This document shows, piece after piece, positions 5,539 to 9,894 of a stretch of DNA of 9,894 nt (positions within the stretch are counted from its first letter, which is position 1; every line of letters starts with the position of its first letter). The notes under the pieces are model-generated. The model made no database searches. It was not told where the DNA came from and saw only the letters and a program-made list of their open reading frames with translations. The position numbers and the translations under genes were made by a program. The stretch is from NCBI GenBank assembly GCA_002473085.1, contig DKTP01000015.1, forward strand, positions 1-9,894. The letters run 5' to 3'. Source of the stretch: Anaerolineales bacterium UBA7227 (GTDB lineage Bacteria; Chloroflexota; Anaerolineae; Anaerolineales; Villigracilaceae).

Positions 5539-5955
5539 ATGGATAACCAATCAATTTACATTACCGAATTCGATCTCGAACGCTTGAAAAAGCTTCTTTG
5601 GGACGCTCAATCCACCGATTACCGGAAAAGCGAATACCTGGAAAAGCTCAAAGTGGAGATCCGACGCGCCACCGTCGTTTCGCCGCGCGACATCCCTAGC
5701 GACGTGATCACCATGAATTCGACCGTCGCCCTCCAGGACCTGGACACAGGGGACGAAGAAACCTATACGCTGGTTTTCCCCGAAGATTCCGACCCCGGGC
5801 AGGGAAAAGTCTCCATCCTCGCGCCGATCGGGACCGCCATGCTGGGATACAAGGTCGGGGATACTTTCGAGTGGAACGTCCCTGCGGGAAAAAGACGCTT
5901 GCAGGTCAAAAAGATACTGTACCAGCCCGAATCTTCCGGCAACTTCGACCTTTAA
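5539..5955 (+). CDS. Rnk-family / GreA-GreB C-terminal-domain protein
   Basis: A 138-aa protein resembling E. coli Rnk (about 136 aa), named as a regulator of nucleoside diphosphate kinase, whose C-terminal domain has the FKBP-like fold of the Gre factors and binds RNA polymerase. An N-terminal coiled-coil-like helical part (about 9-45, FDLERLKKLL onwards) is followed by SPRDIPSDVITMNSTV (48-63), the characteristic TMNS motif, then YTLVFPEDSD (76-85), ILAPIGTAMLGYKVGD (93-108) and LYQPESSG (127-134). The N-terminal arm is much shorter than in GreA, so RNA-cleavage stimulation is not expected. AGAAGG lies 5 nt before the ATG. It is monocistronic and convergent with acpP. The precise role, perhaps RNA polymerase secondary-channel modulation, is inferred from the family. 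Confidence 0.85.
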   Translation: MDNQSIYITEFDLERLKKLLWDAQSTDYRKSEYLEKLKVEIRRATVVSPRDIPSDVITMNSTVALQDLDTGDEETYTLVFPEDSDPGQGKVSILAPIGTAMLGYKVGDTFEWNVPAGKRRLQVKKILYQPESSGNFDL

Positions 5956-5979
5956 CGCGGCCCGCCCCGAGGATATGAA

Positions 5980-6005
5980 AGCCGCCTGTCAGAAGACAGG
6001 CGGCT
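5980..6005. terminator. Bidirectional hairpin between the convergent rnk-like and acpP genes
   Basis: GCCGCCTGTC (5981-5990) and GACAGGCGGC (5995-6004) form a perfect 10-bp stem with an AGAA loop, extended by an A-T pair. It lies 25 bp after the plus-strand stop and 27 bp after the minus-strand acpP stop. T-tracts are poor: TCTACGTT on the plus side and TTTC on the minus side. Position between convergent genes is the main support. Confidence 0.7.
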
Positions 6006-6031
6006 CTACGTTATAATCCCGCAACAGACGG

Positions 6032-6271
6032 TTACTTGACGTGGCTGGAGATGTAGGCAACCGCGTCGCCCACGGTGAAGATCTTCTGGGCGTCTTCATC
6101 CGAAATTTCCATCTTGAACGTCTCTTCGAACTCCATGATGAGTTCCACCAGGTCGAGCGAATCCGCGCCCAGGTCCTCGCGAAAGCGGGCTTCGGGCGTC
6201 ACCTTCGACGGGTCGTCAATGCCCAGCAGGTCAACGATCACTTTTTTGACGTCTTCAAATTTATCAGACAT
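6032..6271 (-). CDS. acpP: Acyl carrier protein
   Basis: A 79-aa acidic four-helix protein that carries growing acyl chains on 4'-phosphopantetheine during fatty acid synthesis. The attachment serine is S38 in [16 protein letters not shown] (35-50). The N-terminus [19 protein letters not shown] and the ending [14 protein letters not shown] are standard. The start at 6271 is set by GGAGG 4 nt upstream; an ATG nine codons earlier lies upstream of that ribosome binding site and is rejected. No other fatty acid synthesis genes are in view, so it is separated from fabF/fabD here. Codon usage matches its neighbours. Confidence 0.96.
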   Translation of the reverse strand: MSDKFEDVKKVIVDLLGIDDPSKVTPEARFREDLGADSLDLVELIMEFEETFKMEISDEDAQKIFTVGDAVAYISSHVK

Positions 6272-6291
6272 GGTTCCTCCGAATGCTTGAG

Positions 6292-6319
6292 TTGGCAATT
6301 TAGATGGCTGGGATTATAC
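6292..6319 (+). promoter_or_regulatory. fni: Candidate fni promoter
   Basis: TTGGCA (6292-6297), a 16-bp spacer and TTATAC (6314-6319) point to a start near 6326. This is 26 nt before the fni ATG at 6352 and downstream of an earlier in-frame ATG at 6304, supporting the later start. Confidence 0.5.
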
Positions 6320-6321
6320 CA
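6313..6321 (-). promoter_or_regulatory. acpP: acpP promoter, extended -10
   Basis: On the minus strand TGG is followed by a perfect TATAAT (6318-6313), a TGn extended -10. The predicted start is near 6306, giving a leader of about 35 nt. The -35 position is poor (TTCCTG-like), which extended -10 promoters tolerate. The same bases serve the opposite-strand fni promoter. Confidence 0.68.
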
Positions 6322-6351
6322 GCCCAATTCAAAGACAGGAAACACCCCCCT

Positions 6352-7407
6352 ATGAAAAAAGATACGGAACTGGTAGACAGAAAATCCGATCACATTAAGA
6401 TCAACCTGGAACGGGACGTCCGCTCCGCGCTGACGACCGGCCTCGAAAACTACCGCTTCGTCCACGAGGCGCTTCCCGAGCTCGACCTCGACCGCGTCGA
6501 CGCGTCCCTCGACCTGTTCGGCAAGCGGCTGGCCGCGCCCATCCTGGTCAGCTCCATGACCGGCGGGACGGCCAAAGCGAAAACGATCAACCTCCGTCTC
6601 GCCGAGGCCGCGCAGGAGGCCCGCGTGGCGATGGGAGTCGGGAGTCAGCGCGCCGCGCTCGAACATCCCGAACAGGCCGCCACGTTCCAAGTCCGCCGCG
6701 CCGCGCCCGACATCCTGCTGTTTGCCAACCTCGGCGCGGTCCAACTCAACTATGGCTACGCGCTCGACCACTGCCGCCGCGCCGTGGACATGATCCAGGC
6801 CGACGCGCTCATCCTGCACCTCAATCCCCTGCAAGAGGCCGTCCAGGCCGGGGGAGACGTGAACTTTGCCGGGCTGGCCGCCAAGATCGAGGCGCTTTGC
6901 AAAAAGATCGAAGTCCCCGTGATCGCCAAGGAGGTGGGCTGGGGCATCTCCGCGCGGACGGCGAAACTCCTGGCCGGGTGCGGCGTCGCCGCCATTGACG
7001 TGGCCGGCGCGGGCGGCACGAGTTGGTCGCAAGTCGAAATGCACCGCGCTCCCGACGAGTTCAGGCGCGAACTCGCCGCCGCGTTCATCGGCTGGGGCAT
7101 CCCCACCGCCGAGTCGATTCAGATCGTCCGAAAAGCCGCGCCCGCCATGACCGTCTTCGCGAGCGGCGGCCTCAAAGACGGACTCGACATCGCCAAGTGC
7201 CTGGCCCTCGGCGCGACGCTCGGCGGCATGGCAGGCGGGTTCCTCAAAGCCGCGGCCGTCTCTGCCGAAAAGACCCTCGACGCGATGAGACTGACCAAAC
7301 GCCAGATCGAGGTGGCGATGTTCGCGGCGGGCGCGGGGACATTGGACGAATTGAAAGCCGGGAAACTGCACAAACTGGCGGAAAGAACATACTGTGAAAC
7401 TCCATAA
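6352..7407 (+). CDS. fni: Type II isopentenyl-diphosphate delta-isomerase (FMN-dependent)
   Basis: Interconverts IPP and DMAPP using reduced FMN, supplying isoprenoid precursors for lipids and quinones. The 351-aa TIM-barrel enzyme shows RKSDHIKI (10-17), the FMN-binding SSMTGG (67-72), [12 protein letters not shown] (96-107), the Mg/substrate motif HLNPLQE (156-162), KEVGWGIS (193-200), [10 protein letters not shown] (216-225) and [13 protein letters not shown] (270-282). It is unrelated to the Nudix-type isomerase Idi-1. The start at 6352 is preferred because [15 protein letters not shown] matches the family N-terminus and AGGA lies 11 nt upstream; the in-frame ATG at 6304 precedes the predicted transcription start. 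Divergent from acpP, and 73 bp before a permease gene. Confidence 0.95.
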   Translation: MKKDTELVDRKSDHIKINLERDVRSALTTGLENYRFVHEALPELDLDRVDASLDLFGKRLAAPILVSSMTGGTAKAKTINLRLAEAAQEARVAMGVGSQRAALEHPEQAATFQVRRAAPDILLFANLGAVQLNYGYALDHCRRAVDMIQADALILHLNPLQEAVQAGGDVNFAGLAAKIEALCKKIEVPVIAKEVGWGISARTAKLLAGCGVAAIDVAGAGGTSWSQVEMHRAPDEFRRELAAAFIGWGIPTAESIQIVRKAAPAMTVFASGGLKDGLDIAKCLALGATLGGMAGGFLKAAAVSAEKTLDAMRLTKRQIEVAMFAAGAGTLDELKAGKLHKLAERTYCETP

Positions 7408-7416
7408 TCGCGCCAA

Positions 7417-7463
7417 GCTATCGCGCGCCGACTCGACGCGCGAACAAGTCCAATAGCGTTTTT
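7417..7463 (+). terminator. Possible terminator after fni
   Basis: TCGCGCG (7421-7427) and CGCGCGA (7437-7443) form a perfect 7-bp GC-rich stem with a 9-nt loop. An outer helix GCTA (7417-7420) with TAGC (7454-7457) could close it just before G and five T (7459-7463). The 10-nt bulge between the two helices makes this irregular. It lies between fni and the permease gene, so partial termination is possible. Confidence 0.3.
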
Positions 7464-7480
7464 CGAACCACGGATCATCC

Positions 7481-8362
7481 ATGCCCACTCTACGACGACT
7501 CACCGGCGCCGCCCTCGCCATCGTCTCCGCGGCCGGTTTCGGGACGCTGGCCATCTTCGGGCGGTTCCTCTACGCCGACGGGGTGGACACCTTCACCCTG
7601 CTCTTCCTGCGTTTCCTCTTCGCCGCCTCCATCCTGACCTTCATCCTGATTCTGCGCCGCGAGTCCCTCCCCCGCGGACGCGTCCTCGCGCAACTCATCG
7701 GCATGGGCGCGCTCGGCTACGCCGGGCAGTCGTTCACCTACCTCTCCGGCATCAAATATGCGTCGGCAGGACTGGTCGCTTTACTGCTCTATCTCTACCC
7801 GGCGATCGTCTTCGTCCTTTCGGTCATCTTCCTTAAAGAGAAAGCGAACTGGGTCAAAGCGGCCGCGCTGGCGGTTGCCCTGGTCGGCACGGCTCTCACC
7901 GTCGGCCCGGCGAGCGGAGAATTTCTCGGCGTCTTCTTCGCGGTGGCATCGGCCCTGATCTATTCGGCGTACATCATCGTCGGCGCGAACGTGATGAAGC
8001 AGGTCGGCGCGATCCAATCCTCGCTGGTCATCTTCGCCTCGGCCGCGCTGGTGTATGGGACGTTGACCCTCGTCAACGGCGCGCATTTCCCCGCGAGCGG
8101 TTCGGGCTGGTTATCCATGGCTGGGATCGTGATCTTCGCCACCGTCATCCCGGTCACGGCTTTCCTGGCAGGCATCGAACGCATCGGCCCGACCAACGCC
8201 TCGCTGCTCTCCACGCTGGAACCCGTCGTCACCGTGCTGCTGGCCGCGTGGCTCTTCGGCGAGCGCCTGGCGCCGATCACGCTGGTCGGCGGCGGGCTGA
8301 TCCTGGCTGCGGTGATCGTGTTGACGAGAAGCGAGATTGGACAAAGGGAATCAAGAGAATAG
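7481..8362 (+). CDS. EamA-family (drug/metabolite transporter superfamily) permease
   Basis: A 293-aa integral inner-membrane protein with two EamA repeats of five helices each. Approximate helices are 8-28, 36-58, 68-88, 95-118, 124-141, 147-168, 178-198, 210-229, 239-259 and 264-282. The paired signatures are LLLYLYPAIVFVLSVIFLKEKA (in two parts, 101-110 and 111-122) in the first repeat and LEPVVTVLLAAWLFGERL (246-263) in the second, the typical ends of EamA repeats. Such proteins export or import small metabolites, often amino acids or nucleobase derivatives; the substrate cannot be told from sequence. Only a weak GGAT precedes the ATG. It ends 31 bp before the toxin-antitoxin relic. Full length and intact. 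Confidence 0.92.
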   Translation: MPTLRRLTGAALAIVSAAGFGTLAIFGRFLYADGVDTFTLLFLRFLFAASILTFILILRRESLPRGRVLAQLIGMGALGYAGQSFTYLSGIKYASAGLVALLLYLYPAIVFVLSVIFLKEKANWVKAAALAVALVGTALTVGPASGEFLGVFFAVASALIYSAYIIVGANVMKQVGAIQSSLVIFASAALVYGTLTLVNGAHFPASGSGWLSMAGIVIFATVIPVTAFLAGIERIGPTNASLLSTLEPVVTVLLAAWLFGERLAPITLVGGGLILAAVIVLTRSEIGQRESRE

Positions 8363-8381
8363 CGGAATGCCTCTCATGTTG

Positions 8382-8387
8382 TATAAT
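8382..8387 (+). promoter_or_regulatory. -10 element directly before the nucleotidyltransferase gene
   Basis: A perfect TATAAT ends 6 nt before the ATG at 8394, so the transcript would begin at or within a base of the start codon. No good -35 is visible 16-18 bp upstream, and no Shine-Dalgarno site lies before this ATG. The geometry fits a leaderless mRNA. Confidence 0.5.
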
Positions 8388-8393
8388 CCAAAC

Positions 8394-8708
8394 ATGGACA
8401 GTCAGAAATTCAACATTCCCCGCAGGAAAATTGCGGATTTTTGTCGCAAATATAACATCCAAAAACTGGCGTTTTTTGGGTCAGTTTTACGCGATAATTC
8501 CAAACCAACCAGCGATGTGGATATATTAATTGAATTCAAGAAAGGCTACACGCCAGGCCTCGCTTTCTTTGCCATGCCAGATGAGTTGAGAAAAATTCTT
8601 GGACGAAACGTGGATCTATTGACTTATCAAGGGGTCAAAGCCAGCCGAAACCCCATTCGTAAAAAAGCCATTCTCGACTCCGCCAAGGTGTTCTATGTCG
8701 CGCGATGA
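8394..8708 (+). CDS. Minimal nucleotidyltransferase (MNT), MntA-type antitoxin
   Basis: A 104-aa pol-beta-superfamily nucleotidyltransferase with the complete GSX10DXD motif (G29-S30, then D41-V-D43 in SDVDILIEF) and the third acidic residue in NVDLL (D74). In MntA-HepT pairs this protein neutralises a HEPN ribonuclease toxin by AMPylating a tyrosine near its active site. Here the gene overlaps by 14 bp the start of an ORF that is only a HEPN remnant, so it appears to be an orphan antitoxin. The start at 8394 gives MDSQKFNIPRRK; the open frame runs back to 8337 into the permease gene, and ATGs at 8367 and 8376 are possible but lie upstream of the -10. The gene is visibly AT-richer than its flanks (runs such as TGGCGTTTTTTGG), suggesting horizontal acquisition. 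Confidence 0.88.
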   Translation: MDSQKFNIPRRKIADFCRKYNIQKLAFFGSVLRDNSKPTSDVDILIEFKKGYTPGLAFFAMPDELRKILGRNVDLLTYQGVKASRNPIRKKAILDSAKVFYVAR

Positions 8709-8799
8709 TGCATATCTGTACGACATTGTCTGGGACATCATTCAACTCGACTTGCCTCTTCTGGTAAGCGAGTTGGAAAAGATCGTTTCACCCAAATAA
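8695..8799 (+). pseudogene. Internally deleted HEPN-domain toxin (HepT/DUF86-type) remnant
   Basis: A 34-codon ORF starts MSRDDAYLYDI, a typical HepT/DUF86 N-terminus, and continues directly into VWDIIQLDLPLLVSELEKIV, a typical C-terminus of the same family. Full-length members are about 110-130 aa, so about 80 residues are missing, including the helices carrying the catalytic RX4-6H and the AMPylated tyrosine. The codons for Tyr-Asp-Ile (YDI) fit both the N-terminal and the C-terminal family patterns, so recombination across this microhomology may have removed the middle. The join stays in frame and there is no stop before the natural end. The 14-bp overlap with the nucleotidyltransferase gene matches intact MNT-HEPN pairs. 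Toxic RNase activity is not expected; whether a 34-aa product is made is unknown. Confidence 0.72.
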
Positions 8800-8804
8800 A
8801 TTCC

Positions 8805-9728
8805 ATGAACTTCCTCATCACCGGAGCCGCGGGCTTCCTCGGCTCATCGCTTGCCAACCAACTCGCCCGCGAGGGACATCAGGTGCGCGGACTGGACGAT
8901 CTTTCCACGGGCGACCCGCAAGCGCTGGCGCCCGACGTCCACTTCACGCGCGGAGACGTGAACGACCGTCCCAAGTTGTGGACGCTCCTCCAGGACGTGG
9001 ACGTGGTCTACCATCTCGCGGCACGCGTCTCGGTGCAGGAATCCATTCTGTACCCGCGCGACTACAACGCGGTCAACGTCGGCGGGACGGTGTCGCTGAT
9101 GGAGGCCATCCGCGACGTGGGCGTCAAACGCGTCGTCCTGGCCTCCTCGGGCGCGGTCTACGGCGACATGGGCGAGCAGCCCCTGCGCGAAAACATGGTC
9201 CCCAACCCGCGCTCGCCGTACGCCGTCTCCAAGATCGCGGCGGAACATTACGTCCGCACCATCGGGAACCTGTGGGAGATCGAAACCGTCAGCCTGCGGA
9301 TCTTCAACGCCTACGGCCCCGGGCAGCGCCTGCCGGCCTCGCATCCGCCCGTCGTCCCTCACTATCTCCGCCAGGCGCAGCGCGGCGGGACGCTGATCGC
9401 GCACGGCGACGGAACGCAGACCCGCGATTACGTCTATGTGGACGACGCGGTCAGCGCCATGGTGGCCGCGTCCACCGCGCCGAACGTCAACGGGCTGGTG
9501 ATCAATATCGGTTCGGGGACGGAGACCAGCATCCGCGACCTGATCAAGTCCGCGCTGGAAGCGACGGGCAGCAAAGCCAACGTTGTCTACAACGCGAAAA
9601 TTTCGGGCGGCGTCTCGCGGATGCGCGCGGACCTGACGCTCGCGCAGGAGAAACTCCGCTTCCAGCCGTCCATCAAATTGGAAGACGGGTTGCGGCTGAC
9701 GCTGCAAAGGGATTCCAGATTTAAATGA
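8805..9728 (+). CDS. NAD-dependent epimerase/dehydratase (UDP-glucose 4-epimerase-like, extended SDR)
   Basis: A 307-aa extended short-chain dehydrogenase that acts on nucleotide sugars for cell-surface polysaccharide. Motifs in order are the NAD-binding GAAGFLG (7-13), D31-D32 after the second strand, GDVND (50-54), YHLAARVSV (69-77), SSGAVYGD (114-121), the catalytic Y139 and K143 in SPYAVSK, RIFNAYGPGQ (165-174), and the substrate-side GDGTQTRDYVYVDDAV. The pattern fits GalE/WbpP-like 4-epimerases more than dehydratases (no TDE motif at the active site), but the substrate is not assignable. The ATG comes 5 bp after the HEPN remnant stop and has no Shine-Dalgarno site within 15 nt. The gene is intact and GC-rich like the rest of the window. 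Confidence 0.93.
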   Translation: MNFLITGAAGFLGSSLANQLAREGHQVRGLDDLSTGDPQALAPDVHFTRGDVNDRPKLWTLLQDVDVVYHLAARVSVQESILYPRDYNAVNVGGTVSLMEAIRDVGVKRVVLASSGAVYGDMGEQPLRENMVPNPRSPYAVSKIAAEHYVRTIGNLWEIETVSLRIFNAYGPGQRLPASHPPVVPHYLRQAQRGGTLIAHGDGTQTRDYVYVDDAVSAMVAASTAPNVNGLVINIGSGTETSIRDLIKSALEATGSKANVVYNAKISGGVSRMRADLTLAQEKLRFQPSIKLEDGLRLTLQRDSRFK

Positions 9729-9785
9729 TACGCCGCCAAGAGCGCGAAGGATGCAACAAGCTTCATCGAAAATAAAATTCCCAGC

Positions 9786-9814
9786 CGCGAATTTCACGAA
9801 TTGACGCGAATCTT
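9786..9814. repeat. Degenerate decamer tandem repeat, three units
   Basis: CGCGAATTT (9786-9794), CACGAATTGA (9795-9804) and CGCGAATCTT (9805-9814) form an imperfect 9-10-bp periodicity in the intergenic stretch after the epimerase gene. Origin unknown; it may be part of a dispersed intergenic element. Confidence 0.4.
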
Positions 9815-9855
9815 TCTGGTTTTCTACATAGCCCGATATGAAAATAAAAAGGATT

Positions 9856-9878
9856 CCGCAAGTTCTACTTGCGGTTTT
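9856..9878 (+). terminator. Hairpin with T-run downstream of the epimerase gene
   Basis: CCGCAAGT (9856-9863) and ACTTGCGG (9867-9874) form a perfect 8-bp stem with a TCT loop, followed by TTTT (9875-9878). It is preceded by an A-rich stretch (9839-9850). This could terminate the epimerase transcript from 128 bp away, or be half of a repetitive palindromic element, since a related palindrome follows at once. Confidence 0.5.
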
Positions 9879-9894
9879 CCCGAAGTAGAACTTC
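9860..9894. repeat. Inverted pair of related short palindromes (REP/BIME-like)
   Basis: AAGTTCTACTT (9860-9870) and AAGTAGAACTT (9883-9893) are perfect 11-bp inverted repeats separated by 12 bp. Each arm is also the core of its own small palindrome: AAGT-TCT-ACTT and GAAGT-AGA-ACTTC. The second palindrome is cut by the window end. Two copies of one palindrome in opposite orientation is the arrangement of REP pairs. Confidence 0.55.

Noticed and set aside
6304..6351. N-terminal extension of fni from ATG 6304
   Set aside because: It lies upstream of the predicted transcription start, and the family N-terminus begins at [15 protein letters not shown].
6238..7554. Minus-strand open frame of 438 codons opposite fni
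   Set aside because: Antisense shadow; it also runs through both promoters and into acpP.
8844..9797. Minus-strand open frame of 317 codons opposite the epimerase gene
   Set aside because: Antisense shadow with no recognisable domain; the plus strand carries GAAGFLG and YAVSK.
1..9894. CRISPR arrays, tRNA or rRNA genes, insertion sequences, prophage genes
   Set aside because: No regularly spaced direct repeats, cloverleaf, rRNA-like stretch, transposase or phage motif was found on either strand.

Overview
This 9.9-kb window is high-GC bacterial DNA. Gene content, the 3'-GC codon bias (it opens long spurious antisense frames opposite nearly every gene), heptameric tandem repeats and a type II isopentenyl diphosphate isomerase suggest a Chloroflexota bacterium, probably of the Anaerolineae. 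That assignment is inference, since no rRNA or marker set is present.

Left half (1-5319, minus strand): an aromatic amino acid block in two parts. Transcribed first is an aminotransferase (aspC/aatA-like) overlapping prephenate dehydratase (pheA) by 4 bp. After a gap of about 215 bp come AroH-type chorismate mutase, DAHP synthase with an N-terminal ferredoxin-like regulatory domain, prephenate dehydrogenase (tyrA) and EPSP synthase (aroA, cut by the left edge). Together these enzymes cover entry to the shikimate pathway, the EPSP step, the chorismate-to-prephenate branch and both the Phe and Tyr arms.

The main discovery is in the gap between pheA and aroH. It holds a near-perfect sigma-70-type promoter (TTGACA, 17 bp, TAGAAT), then a 25-codon leader ORF whose codons 7-14 read Phe-Tyr-Phe-Ala-Tyr-Tyr-Phe-Tyr, then a 14-bp intrinsic terminator, then a Shine-Dalgarno site and aroH. 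The leader's last codons can pair with the 5' arm of the terminator. This is the layout of a ribosome-mediated Phe/Tyr attenuator controlling aroH-aroF-tyrA-aroA. The leader ATG lies at or within 1-2 nt of the predicted transcription start, so it is probably translated leaderless.

Middle (5320-7407): a divergent intergenic region leads to an Rnk/GreA-C-like protein on the plus strand. It converges on an acyl carrier protein gene (acpP, minus) with a shared hairpin between them. acpP is divergent from fni (type II IPP isomerase, plus), and their promoters appear to share one -10 element.

Right half (7408-9894, plus strand): an EamA/DMT family permease, an AT-richer toxin-antitoxin relic, and a GalE-like NAD-dependent sugar-nucleotide epimerase. 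The relic is an intact minimal nucleotidyltransferase (MntA-like antitoxin) overlapping a 34-codon ORF that fuses the two ends of a HEPN/HepT toxin, with the catalytic middle lost. The last 166 bp hold no gene, only a degenerate decamer repeat and a pair of related inverted palindromes at the right edge.

Heptameric tandem repeats occur at three places in or beside aroA and tyrA. Two of them lie inside the aroA reading frame.
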